Positions 50,166 through 59,500 of a stretch of DNA of 64,000 nucleotides are shown piece by piece. Within the stretch, counting starts at the first letter, position 1, and every line of letters begins with the position of its first letter. Source of the DNA: a bacterium (GTDB lineage: Bacteria; Cyanobacteriota; Vampirovibrionia; Gastranaerophilales; Gastranaerophilaceae); contig JAFVAR010000047.1 of assembly GCA_017480425.1 (NCBI GenBank), positions 37,121-101,120 on the forward strand, given 5' to 3'. Position numbers and translations under genes: made by a program. The notes beneath the pieces are model-generated. The model saw nothing but the letters and a program-made list of their open reading frames with translations, was not told the DNA's origin and made no database searches.

Positions 50166-50664
50166 TATTATTTTAGTCGGAATGCCGGCAAGCGGAAAGA
50201 CAACGATAGGACAATTGCTTGCATCAGAACTTCCGCAATATACACTTATAGATACAGATAGCGTTATAGAAAAAACTCAAGGATTAACAGTTAGTGAAAT
50301 TTTTGAAAAATTTTCTGAGGATTATTTTCGTAAACTTGAATACGACACGATAAAAATGGTTTGTCGGGGAACAAACAAAATCATCTCCGTTGGAGGAGGT
50401 GCATTTGAAAATCCTGACAACAGAGCGACACTTCTCAAATTCGGCAAAGTTTTTTATTTGAAATCTGACCTTGATGTACTATATTATAGAATATCGGAAG
50501 ACAAAACAAGACCGCTTTTACAAAGAGAAAATCCAAAACAAATATTAGAAAATCTGCTCAAAAAGAGAGAAGAAAACTACAAAAAAGCGCATTATACAAT
50601 TGATACAACATCACTAAATCAGGAAGAAATAGTAAGGTTTATACTCAATGAGACAAACGCTTAA
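50158..50664 (+). CDS. aroK: Shikimate kinase
   Basis: 168 residues: Walker A 'ILVGMPASGKTTIGQLLASEL', 'YTLIDTDSVIE' (magnesium and shikimate Asp), 'SEDYFRKLEYDTI', 'ISVGGGAFENPDNRATL', 'TRPLLQRENP' (lid) and 'YKKAHYTIDT'. It phosphorylates shikimate with ATP. Overlaps aroC by 8 nt and aroB by 17 nt. Confidence 0.95.
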   Translation: MINIILVGMPASGKTTIGQLLASELPQYTLIDTDSVIEKTQGLTVSEIFEKFSEDYFRKLEYDTIKMVCRGTNKIISVGGGAFENPDNRATLLKFGKVFYLKSDLDVLYYRISEDKTRPLLQRENPKQILENLLKKREENYKKAHYTIDTTSLNQEEIVRFILNETNA

Positions 50665-51733
50665 AGTTCAAACCGAAGAAAGCTGTGAATATTTAATAGA
50701 TATTACTGATAATAAATTTTCTAAATTGAATCAGGAAATTTATGAATATACTCATACCCAAAAACGTCTTGTCGTTATTTCTAAAAAAGTACATAAACTT
50801 TATTCCGAAGAATTGGATTTTAAAGAAGAAGAGTTGTTAATTCTACCTGACGGCGAACAAGAAAAAAATATAAAGAATTATCTTAAAATAATTGAACGAG
50901 CTTCCCAAATGGGTTTAACAAGAAAAGACGTAATTATAGCGGTAGGAGGAGGAGTTATCGGTGATATAGCAGGATTTGCCGCATCAACGTATATGAGAGG
51001 AATTGATTTTATACAGGTTCCTACAACTTTGCTCTCGGCAGTTGATTCTTCTGTAGGCGGTAAAACTGCCATAGATTTGCAATACGGCAAAAACCTTCTC
51101 GGAACATTTTATCAACCCAAAAAAGTTTTTATTAACATAAATTTCTTTAAAACACTTGATAACAGGCAGAATATGTCAGGTCTCGGAGAAGTTTTAAAAT
51201 ATGCATTTATTGAAAATAGCTGCGGATATAAGGTTCCGCAATATTTGTTTGAATTTTTGACACTCGGATGTGAAAAAATTATGGCAAGAGAACCGCTAAC
51301 ATTAATTCGTATAATAGAATACTGCCTTAATTTAAAAATCGCAGTTGTGAATCAAGATGAAAAAGAAGGCGGACTCAGAAAAGTTCTTAATTTTGGGCAC
51401 ACTCTTGCTCATGCACTTGAAACAATTACAAAATACAAAAAATATACTCACGGAGAAGCTGTTGTTTATGGTATATTCTTCATTTTTGATTGGGCTTACA
51501 AACAAGGACAAATATCATATTCATATTACCGTTTGTCACTTGACCTGCTTGAAAAATACGGTTTCAAGCCTCTGAAGAAAAAATATTCACCTCAGGAGCT
51601 TGTTGAAATAATGAAACACGACAAAAAAGCTTCACCCAGAAAAATAACATTTATTGTTCCATCAGATAAAAAAGAAGTGCATGAAATTAAACTTTCCCCT
51701 AAACAAGTTCGCTCAATGCTTGCCCAAATATAG
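50648..51733 (+). CDS. aroB: 3-dehydroquinate synthase
   Basis: 361 residues: 'LILPDGEQEKNIKNY', 'DVIIAVGGGVIGDIAGFAASTYMRGIDFIQVPTTLLSAVDSSVGGKTAIDL', 'GKNLLGTFYQPK', 'LNFGHTLAHALET' (metal His residues) and 'HGEAVVYGI'. It forms dehydroquinate from DAHP and uses NAD and a divalent metal. The substrate comes from the DAHP synthase at 55.4 kb. Last gene of the aro operon. Confidence 0.96.
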   Translation: MRQTLKVQTEESCEYLIDITDNKFSKLNQEIYEYTHTQKRLVVISKKVHKLYSEELDFKEEELLILPDGEQEKNIKNYLKIIERASQMGLTRKDVIIAVGGGVIGDIAGFAASTYMRGIDFIQVPTTLLSAVDSSVGGKTAIDLQYGKNLLGTFYQPKKVFININFFKTLDNRQNMSGLGEVLKYAFIENSCGYKVPQYLFEFLTLGCEKIMAREPLTLIRIIEYCLNLKIAVVNQDEKEGGLRKVLNFGHTLAHALETITKYKKYTHGEAVVYGIFFIFDWAYKQGQISYSYYRLSLDLLEKYGFKPLKKKYSPQELVEIMKHDKKASPRKITFIVPSDKKEVHEIKLSPKQVRSMLAQI

Positions 51734-51828
51734 TCGAATAGCATAATATATTACAAGGTAATATTTTTTATTTTATTTTGTCATAGTATTTTCTTGCAGA
51801 TTAATAAAACTGCAGAAAGGATATTAAA

Positions 51829-53151
51829 ATGACGTTTAATCCACTAAAAGAAAAAGGAATGCCCTTAGAAAAACAAATGAGAAATTGGCATCAAATTGTA
51901 GGAAAGCCATACAATAAGACTGATGTAGACTGTTATACCAGAACCCGTCAAATTTTAATGAACGGAATAGAAGTTGAGGCTTGGGGTTTCAAGCATCAAC
52001 TTATGCGATATTTAACCGACAGTGAAGACAAAGCAAATATTTCCAGAATAGGTCGAATAGAAAACACTCAACAAATGACTGCAAACTGGATGGGACCCGA
52101 AGACCAATCAATTTTAGAAACAACATTAGGTTATGAACAGGTTGCGGTTGACCTGACTGCATGGCTTGCACAAAATGAGCCTGATAAATATATAAAAGAA
52201 GTTTTTGACTTTGGCCTTCTTGAAGATTTTGACCACTTATACAGATACGCTCAATTCGCTTATGCCAGAGAAGGAATTGAACCAAATGATATAGTCCAAG
52301 GACAAACTGACGTAATAGTAGGACGCCCTACACAACATCATCACAACTGCAACGGGCTCAGACTCCGCAAGCATTATGATAAAAATACCGCTTCTCCTCA
52401 AACAAAGGTTAATATTCTAACAGTGCTTTCAGGAGAGCAGCAAACTCACAATTTCTATGCAGAACACGGTTTTATGTATGGTGACCACGTTCTTAGAGAA
52501 ACTTATGCCGAAATTAAAGATGTTGAAGAAGAACACGTAACTATGTATGAATCACTTATTGACCCGAATGAATCACTTTGGGAAAAATTCCTGATTCATG
52601 AATTTACTGAAGTATGCAACTACTATACTTGTATGGAAGACGAAATTGACGAAAGAATCAAAAAGACTTGGGAAATCTTTTTGGATATGGAACTCGGCCA
52701 TCTTCAAGTTGCTGCTGAAATGTTTAAAAAATATGAAAACAGAGACCCTGAAGAAGTTATAGGTTCTGAAATTGTAATTCCTTGCCGTTTCTTAAGTCAA
52801 AAGGATTATGTACAAAAAGTTCTTGAAAAGGAAGTGAATAAACGTCTTGCTCCGGAAGGGGAATTCTATAAAACAACAGAAGAAATTCCTGATGATTGGG
52901 CAAGTTATCCGGTACAAGAAAGAGTTGCTGAAATTTCCGCTCCGTCAGAAAACGCAATCAGAATTGCAGAAATATATCATGACAGAGATATTATTGAAGC
53001 AAAGGAATCTCTTAAAGCTAAGGAAATACAAATTTTGGGTAAAGGTCTGCAAGAAAGAGCCGTTGCGGATAATACGGTTATGCCGGACGAGCTTGAAGAA
53101 ATGATTGAAAAGCACGAAAGTCGAGAGGCAGAAAAAGAAAAGCTTATATAA
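51829..53151 (+). CDS. Ferritin-like diiron-type protein of unknown function, 440 aa
   Basis: AAAGGA precedes the ATG. The middle part (about 90-310) is a long helical bundle with repeating acidic and His ligands in the ferritin-like order: 'ILETTLGYEQVAVDLTAWL', 'LEDFDHLYRYAQFA', 'DVEEEHVTMYESLI' (E-x-x-H), 'HEFTEVCNYYTCMEDEIDE', 'DMELGHLQVAAEMFKKYE' (E-x-x-H). A His cluster 'GRPTQHHHNCNGL' lies before the third helix. This is consistent with a two-metal carboxylate site; substrate is unknown. It may be an oxidoreductase, a manganese/iron store or a rubrerythrin relative. It is followed by its own terminator. Confidence 0.78.
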   Translation: MTFNPLKEKGMPLEKQMRNWHQIVGKPYNKTDVDCYTRTRQILMNGIEVEAWGFKHQLMRYLTDSEDKANISRIGRIENTQQMTANWMGPEDQSILETTLGYEQVAVDLTAWLAQNEPDKYIKEVFDFGLLEDFDHLYRYAQFAYAREGIEPNDIVQGQTDVIVGRPTQHHHNCNGLRLRKHYDKNTASPQTKVNILTVLSGEQQTHNFYAEHGFMYGDHVLRETYAEIKDVEEEHVTMYESLIDPNESLWEKFLIHEFTEVCNYYTCMEDEIDERIKKTWEIFLDMELGHLQVAAEMFKKYENRDPEEVIGSEIVIPCRFLSQKDYVQKVLEKEVNKRLAPEGEFYKTTEEIPDDWASYPVQERVAEISAPSENAIRIAEIYHDRDIIEAKESLKAKEIQILGKGLQERAVADNTVMPDELEEMIEKHESREAEKEKLI

Positions 53152-53169
53152 TAAACCGGTTTAAAATAA

Positions 53170-53204
53170 AAAAATGCCCTTATTATATTGAAGGGCATTT
53201 TTTT
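53170..53204. terminator. Bidirectional intrinsic terminator
   Basis: 12-bp stem AAAAATGCCCTT / AAGGGCATTTTT with a 9-nt loop, between the ferritin-like gene and convergent ispE. Confidence 0.88.
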
Positions 53205-53219
53205 ATAATTGATTTATTG

Positions 53220-54062
53220 CTATATTTGATTTACACCGGTTGGAATAAATTTTAAATCACTTATTATTTCATATTCATCCGAGAATTTTGGATATATATT
53301 TTCTAAGACAAAATATGTCGAGCCGGAACCGGACATGATTGAATTTGGAAGTTTTGATTTAATCGTTTGCAGCTCTTTATAGTCATCAAAAACTGCATAT
53401 TCAAGGTCATTATATAAATATTTTCTTATATCTTCTCCATATTCCAACGCAGAAAGCATTTTTTCTGTCATATTATTTTTCGGTTTAAATTCTTTGTTTG
53501 AGTATTTAGTATAAGCTTCTTTTGCTGATATTCCGAGAATTTTAGGTTTGATAAGCGTTACAGGCATATTAACAAATTTAATCGGCTTGATTATTTCTCC
53601 TCTGGAAGTTGCAAGCAAACATCCGCCTTCCAAACAAACATTAAGGTCAGAGCCTAATTTTGAACAAAGTGTATGAAGTTGTTCTTTTGTAAATATTTTG
53701 CCAAATATATTATTCAAACCAAACAACGTTCCTGCCGCATCCGTACTTCCGCCTGCAAGTCCTGCGGATATAGGAATATGCTTTTCAATATGTATATTAA
53801 TTTCAGCGGTTTTATTTATCTCCGACAAAAAAAGTTCAGCTGCTTTATATACCAAATTTCTTGAATCATAAGGAATTTCATCAGAAGTTCCGCTTAAATT
53901 AATCGTCGTTTTGAGAGATTCCGAGATGTTGATATCAAGAAAATCATACAAACTAATCATTTGCATAATACTCTTGATATTATGAAATCCGTCTTTTCTC
54001 TTGTTTACAATCTCAAGAGTTAGGTTAATCTTTGCAGGACATTTTATTTTTATATTTTTCAT
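53220..54062 (-). CDS. ispE: 4-diphosphocytidyl-2-C-methyl-D-erythritol kinase
   Basis: 280 residues, GHMP kinase: 'IKCPAKINLTLEIVNKRKDGFHNIKSIMQMISLYD', the glycine-rich 'IPISAGLAGGSTDAAGTLFGLN', 'GSDLNVCLEGGCLLATSRGE', 'SIMSGSGSTYFVLE'. Fourth step of the MEP route. It lies 1 nt after the pilin-like gene, so the two share a transcript. Confidence 0.95.
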   Translation of the reverse strand: MKNIKIKCPAKINLTLEIVNKRKDGFHNIKSIMQMISLYDFLDINISESLKTTINLSGTSDEIPYDSRNLVYKAAELFLSEINKTAEINIHIEKHIPISAGLAGGSTDAAGTLFGLNNIFGKIFTKEQLHTLCSKLGSDLNVCLEGGCLLATSRGEIIKPIKFVNMPVTLIKPKILGISAKEAYTKYSNKEFKPKNNMTEKMLSALEYGEDIRKYLYNDLEYAVFDDYKELQTIKSKLPNSIMSGSGSTYFVLENIYPKFSDEYEIISDLKFIPTGVNQI

Positions 54063-54063
54063 A

Positions 54064-54756
54064 TTAATTTATGAAGTTTACTACTGTTCTGTTATCTCCG
54101 ATATTAATTACAAAATTGGCATTATTTCCTGCATTACCGAGATTTTTATTTTTTGTACTTTTTCTTGTTCTTATATAAGAATCACTCGCAAAATCTCCCG
54201 GATATACATTTCCGTCAGCAGTAATGTATAATCTGAAAGTTGTCGGGTTAACATTGTTTGCGTTATATAAATTATTTAAACCATTATTTCCTGTTACATC
54301 AAATAATACTGTGGATAAAAATTGATTATTATTTCTTGTAGTATTTATATTAAAACTTATATTCCTTTGAGTGGTAAAAGTACAACCATTAGTAGTATCT
54401 ACATTAGCCGCGTCAACACCCATAGAATCTGCTAACAAATAGCAAAGTTTATTTTGTCCCATATTTTGTTGAATGTCATGTAAAATATTATCAATCCCTT
54501 GAGTTGTATTAAATAGCGGATACTCAGGGAAACACCTATTTGCACCGCCGACAGTTTGACAAACAGGGAAATATCTGCTATTAGATGCAAAATTTCTAAC
54601 TTGAGTTGAAATTTCGTCATACACTTTTAAAAATGCCATTTTATTAGGGTTTGGCTTTACATTATTTGCCGCCGGTAACATAACCGCTGCAATAATACCG
54701 ATTATACCCAGTGTTATTAAAACTTCTGATAATGTGTACCCTTTTTTATTAAACAT
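54064..54756 (-). CDS. Prepilin-type (type IV pilin / pseudopilin-like) protein, 230 aa
   Basis: The leader MFNKKG is cut before YTLSEVLITLGIIGIIAAVML, a class III prepilin N-terminus with Glu5. The rest is a large globular Asn-rich part with two cysteines in 'CQTVGGANRC' and 'CYLLADSMGV', 'GCTFTTQ', then 'YITADGNVYPG' near the C-terminus. GYTLSEVLITLGIIG is typical of many pilin-like genes in this lineage. It could be a minor pilin or a pseudopilin; no assembly ATPase or peptidase is near. It precedes ispE by 1 nt, which is an odd partner. Confidence 0.88.
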   Translation of the reverse strand: MFNKKGYTLSEVLITLGIIGIIAAVMLPAANNVKPNPNKMAFLKVYDEISTQVRNFASNSRYFPVCQTVGGANRCFPEYPLFNTTQGIDNILHDIQQNMGQNKLCYLLADSMGVDAANVDTTNGCTFTTQRNISFNINTTRNNNQFLSTVLFDVTGNNGLNNLYNANNVNPTTFRLYITADGNVYPGDFASDSYIRTRKSTKNKNLGNAGNNANFVINIGDNRTVVNFIN

Positions 54757-55147
54757 ATAAAAACCTCTCTTTTTCTAACGATATATATTATAATACCATT
54801 GTTTTTGCATATTTTTCAATAGTAAAAGAATTATTGTTAATATAAAAGAGTAATGCTCCTCTTGGAAGAGAAAACAAAAGGAGCAAAGGCTAATATTATG
54901 AAGAAAAGATTTTGGTTTTTAAAGAAGTAAGCCGAACACACACACAAATGCCTAATCATACTTTTTCATCGAAAATCCGATAATATCACTCGCTGCCTTC
55001 GACTTACATTTTAATTATAACACTGTTTTAGAGGTGTCTTAATCCTCTTAGGAAGTAATCCTTTAGAGTGATTTTAAATAACTACGCAAGGGGAATACAA
55101 ATTTTATACAATGCTAGTATTCTTCTATAAAAGGAGGAAGAATATTT
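54757..55147. other. Gene-poor stretch of about 390 bases with possible leader peptide and hairpins
   Basis: It contains a hairpin GCTCCT...AGGAGC (54855-54884, inner CTCTT-gg-AAGAG), a ten-codon reading frame at 54898 (listed), a hairpin CTCTTAGGA...TCCTTTAGAG at about 55044-55068 and the thioredoxin leader with AAGGAGG at 55131. The whole may be a small RNA gene or a structured 5' leader. Confidence 0.4.
54898..54930 (+). CDS. Possible leader peptide MKKRFWFLKK (10 aa)
   Basis: ATG AAG AAA AGA TTT TGG TTT TTA AAG AAG TAA. AAGGAG lies 14 nt upstream, inside the 3' arm of a hairpin. The Phe-Trp-Phe run flanked by Lys suggests a ribosome-stalling leader, but the downstream gene is a thioredoxin, so its use is unclear. 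It may be chance. Confidence 0.35.
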   Translation: MKKRFWFLKK

Positions 55148-55444
55148 ATGCTGACAGAATTAAATAATGAAAACTTTGACTCACAAATAAAAGACGGACT
55201 CAAGCTTGTAGAATTTCATACAACCTGGTGCGGTTATTGCCGTAAGCAAAAACCGGAACTTGAGGCTATGGATAAAGTTTGGATTGGGCAAGTTGATGCG
55301 GAAAAATCCCGTACGGTTGCATCAAAATACGGTATAAGCGGATTTCCTACTTTTTTGGTATTCAAAAACGGCAAAGAAATCGACCGTTTCAGTGGATTTC
55401 GCAAAAAAGAAGAACTTATGAGCAGAATTATGAAATTTATCTGA
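55148..55444 (+). CDS. Thioredoxin-like protein
   Basis: 98 residues with the redox motif C-G-Y-C in 'VEFHTTWCGYCRKQKPEL' and the cis-Pro in 'GISGFPTFLVFKNGKEIDRFSGF'. CGYC rather than CGPC makes it a thioredoxin-like form, perhaps more oxidising. No signal peptide, so it acts in the cytoplasm. AAGGAGG precedes the ATG. Its stop touches the stop of the convergent DAHP synthase. Confidence 0.92.
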   Translation: MLTELNNENFDSQIKDGLKLVEFHTTWCGYCRKQKPELEAMDKVWIGQVDAEKSRTVASKYGISGFPTFLVFKNGKEIDRFSGFRKKEELMSRIMKFI

Positions 55445-56458
55445 TTATAAAATTTCTTTTCCGACAATTGGTGCAATTTGCTTAATTTCTTTATAAAGTT
55501 CGTTATATTGCCATGGATACAAGGATTGCGCACCGTCACAAACTGCGCAATCAGGTTCATAGTGAACTTCTATAATCAAACCGTCACACCCTGCCGCAAC
55601 CGCTGCACGTGACATAGGTTCAACCTTATCTCTCAATCCCGTAGCGTGTGAAGGATCTACAATAATAGGCAAGTGACTCAATTTTTTAATAACCGGAATT
55701 GCAGTTAAATCAAGAGTATTGCGAGTGTATTTTTCAAAAGTTCTTATACCTCGTTCACATAAAATAACTTGATTATTACCGCCTGACATAATATATTCCG
55801 CTGACATTAATAATTCTTCATACGTTGAAGATAGCCCTCTTTTAAGAATAACCGGTTTGTTTACATGCCCCAATTCTTTTAAAAGATTGAAGTTTTGCAT
55901 GTTTCTTGCGCCAACTTGCATTATATCAACGTATTTTTCAAACATTTCTATCTGGCCTACTTCCATAATTTCTGAAGTTACAGCCATTTTATGATTATCA
56001 GCAACGCTTCTTATTATTTTTAAGCCTTCTTCTCCCAGTCCTTGAAATGCATACGGACTTGTTCTCGGTTTAAAAGCACCGCCACGGAGAATTTTCACAT
56101 TTGATTCTTCTAATTGCTGAGCCGTTTTATCCATTTGTTCGTAAGATTCGATTGTACAAGGACCTGCTATTAAGCCTGTGTATTTCCCGCCGAATTTTAC
56201 ACCGTTAACTTCTATAATTGTATCTTCTCCCTGAGATTCCCGTGCGGCAAGTTTATAATTTGAAGTCAGGCGTATAACTTCTTCAACATTGTCTAATAGC
56301 TCAAAATCCCTCTGGTCTACCTCTATTACACCAATACCATGAACAACTGTTCTGGCTTTTCCGTGAGATACAAGTGCTTTAAACCCTTTTGCTTCAAGAA
56401 ATTCTGCGACTCTTTTTATATCTTCTTCCGTCGCACGACGGCTCATTACAACAAGCAT
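55445..56458 (-). CDS. aroF: 3-deoxy-7-phosphoheptulonate (DAHP) synthase, type I-beta with regulatory domain
   Basis: 337 residues. Residues 1-70 are the ferredoxin-like regulatory domain ('LVVMSRRATEEDIKRVAEFLEAKGFKALVSHG') known from Thermotoga-type enzymes, where tyrosine or phenylalanine feeds back. The barrel has 'GKYTGLIAGPCTIES', 'GAFKPRTSPYAFQGLGEEGL', 'VKPVILKRGLSST'-type segment, 'ILCERGIRTFEKYTRNTLDLTAIPVIKKLSHLPIIVDPSHATG'. It joins PEP and erythrose 4-phosphate, the entry to the aromatic pathway served by aroCKB at 49 kb. Confidence 0.95.
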   Translation of the reverse strand: MLVVMSRRATEEDIKRVAEFLEAKGFKALVSHGKARTVVHGIGVIEVDQRDFELLDNVEEVIRLTSNYKLAARESQGEDTIIEVNGVKFGGKYTGLIAGPCTIESYEQMDKTAQQLEESNVKILRGGAFKPRTSPYAFQGLGEEGLKIIRSVADNHKMAVTSEIMEVGQIEMFEKYVDIMQVGARNMQNFNLLKELGHVNKPVILKRGLSSTYEELLMSAEYIMSGGNNQVILCERGIRTFEKYTRNTLDLTAIPVIKKLSHLPIIVDPSHATGLRDKVEPMSRAAVAAGCDGLIIEVHYEPDCAVCDGAQSLYPWQYNELYKEIKQIAPIVGKEIL

Positions 56459-56512
56459 TCCTAAATCCTCCGATTAAATTCATTATACAATAAATTTCAT
56501 ACTCAACTCGTT

Positions 56513-59500
56513 TTAATCTTTACTTTTCTCTTTGGAAAAAACATGCTTTATTTTGTATTTTAAAGTTTTCTTTTCTTCCTCCAAAGCTTTTGCTTCAGCA
56601 ATTGCTTCTTCAATACTCTCCGCTTCAGAACCTTCGATTTCTTCCGGAAGCGAGTTTACAAACTCTACTGCTTCATCGTATTCAGTTTTGGAAGATAACC
56701 ATTTAAATGATTTAATAAGTGTTAAAGGTTTCGCCGCATCACCTCTTACACCAAGCTGAAATTTTGCGGCACCGCTATCTACATATTTGTTTGCAAAACT
56801 CGGAAGAGTATCCAATTCCTCTTGCGGAACAACTTCACAAAATAATGAAAACGCTTTTGCGGTAACAACATTAAGGCTTGCTGCGCTATTCATCAAGTTT
56901 ATAGGATTAATCGCATTCAAAGGCCCTAACAATTTAGAAATCAACGATGCCATTCTTGCTCGAACCTTCATATCAGCATAATTTCTGACTAAATCAAAAT
57001 CTCCAAAAACGTGAAGACTCAGAATATTACCGAGAGAAGTTATCGGGTCTATATGGCAAATTCCATCTTCAAAATTTAAATGTCCCGTTAATTTCTCAAA
57101 GTGAGTAGTATCAATTGAAGTCAAAGAATTTATCACTCCTCCGAGTGCTGTCTGGAAGAATTGAGACTCTCTTATATTTTCGGCAATAATCAAATTTTCG
57201 ATTTTACCAAAAGGGCCGAATTGTCCTTTTTCTACAGTGAAATTAACATCTCCCGAAATCCCTTTCATCTGGTCCTCCACATTTGATGCCGCACCGTTAA
57301 TTAAAAGTTTTGCATCAAATTGCGCAGTTCCTGTAAGCATATCTTTCATTCCGGCAGCATCAAGGAGAGCTTTCTCAACATTAATCTCCTCGCCTCGCAA
57401 ATCGGCATTTATTAACAACGAAATTAAATTAACATCAATATCTCCGTTAACTTTTCCGTCAAATATAGAAGTACTTAAATTTCTTAGATTTAAAATATTG
57501 TTTAGTAGAGCAATTCTTGAGGTTGTGTTTCTAACAACAATATTTCCCGTAGAAATTCTGTACATATTTATATTTCCGCCTTTTACCGCAAGCGGAATAT
57601 TTACATTCTGCTTATTATTACTGCCGGCAGATGTTGATTGCGGAACGTATTTTTGTGCAAGTCCGACGACTTTTAACAGTCTCTCCAATACTATATTTCT
57701 TGAATCTACATTTAAATTATTAATTTCAGGCACAGAAGAACTTTGCAGATTATATGTGCCTCTTGCAGTTATATCTGAACCGTTAAGCAGTACATTTTCC
57801 GCACCAAAATCAAGTTCATGACCTTTAAAATCAAGATTTGTACTATCAACAGACATTAAAAGTTCGGGTATTTTAATTTCTCTTATATTTATTCCGCCTC
57901 GTATAATCGGGTTTGAGGTTGAACCGTAAACAAAAAGTCTTGCTTTATCTATTACCAAACTTGATTTTGGAAAAATATAAAATTTTCCGCTCAATATTTC
58001 AGGAATAGTTACTTTAATCAAATTAATTCTTTTGCCGGCAATAGTTCCGTCAATATCTGCAAAACTTTTTAAATTAACTGTTTCATTTCCTTTTTCGTCA
58101 ACTGTAACTGTTCTTTCAAACAACCCGGTCTTTTTGATTTTTATACGTTTTGGTTTAAAATCAATAACTGTTTGCAAAGATGTATTTTTTCCGCCTATTT
58201 CGGTGAAATCTACAGGCGTAATAAAATTATTTTTATCTGCAAGTGCCTGCGCAAACATTGTTTGTTTATGTTTATCGCCTTCGATAGTTAACTTAACAGG
58301 AATAGAACCTTGAGAGTGAATGTATGGTTTTAACTCTTTTCCTAAAAGTTTAATCAAATCACTTGTCTCAACACTCCCTAATGCATTGAAATTAATAGAT
58401 TTTAATTTATTATAATCAACTATTTCTCCCGAATATTTTATTTTTGAATTATCATTAAATAAAATATCATTTTCACTGACTGTAACATTATTGTCTGCAA
58501 TTTTTATTTCCAGTTTCGGAACAGAAACAAATGAATTTGTCTTTGGAAGACTAAATCTAAAGTTATCATTATTAATTACACCGGTCAAAGCTTTATGTCT
58601 CGTATCACAAGTAAATTCGCCCAAAAGCTTTGCATTACTTAAACTAAATACATTTTTCCTTTGTGCAAAAGACAGATTATCAACATCAAATTTAGCTCCT
58701 GCAACCGCCTCTTTAAGTTTCCCTAAAAGCGTAGCATCAAGAGTAATCGTTCCGGAATTTAGGACATATGTTTCTCTTAAATTTTTGGGCGCAAAAGCAT
58801 TGAATAAACCGCCCAAAGGCATTTTTTCAGTCTTTACGGTAATAGCGGCAACGGAGTTTTTATCTATACTTCCGTCAATGCTGACTTTTGAATTATTTAC
58901 ATATAAACTTGAATCTTGTATATCAAGAACGCTATCATCCAAATTTGCATTTATATTAGCTTTGGAAATTACTTGACCCAAATTTCTTACTGCCAAACCG
59001 CCGTTCTCTACTTTTACAATTCCGTTAGATTTTAATTTCTTAAAATTTGTTTTAATATAACAATCCGCAACAAGTGAACCATCTGCTTTATACTGAGCAA
59101 GCTCATGTTTAATTCTCAATGAATCCAAAAACGCTCTTGTTAAAATAAGCATATCATTAAACTGAATCTTTGCAGTCTTAATTTTCATATCTATTCTTGG
59201 ATGACCAGCATAGTGCAATTTACCGATAAATTGTATATTTTGGTTATTAGCAGGATAAATATTTGTATCCATATCAATCGTTGAACCAAACATTTTATAT
59301 CTGGCATAACTTTTCGGAAGCTGTAAATCAGAAACTTTCATTGTAATATCTTCGATATTTATATGTCCGAAAGATGTTATTACGCCGTCTTTATGTTTTC
59401 TTGCTTTAAACTTTGCCTCCAAATTCGTTTTTAAATCATAATTTTGATACATCTCAACAGAATTTACGAATCTTATATCAATTCTTTCAGCAGGATCATC

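Noticed and set aside
57237..57821. 194-codon plus-strand frame opposite the AsmA-like gene, and others at 58032-58313 and 58491-58976
   Set aside because: They are mirror frames of a strongly supported coding sequence, with Ser/Phe-rich shadow composition and no domains.
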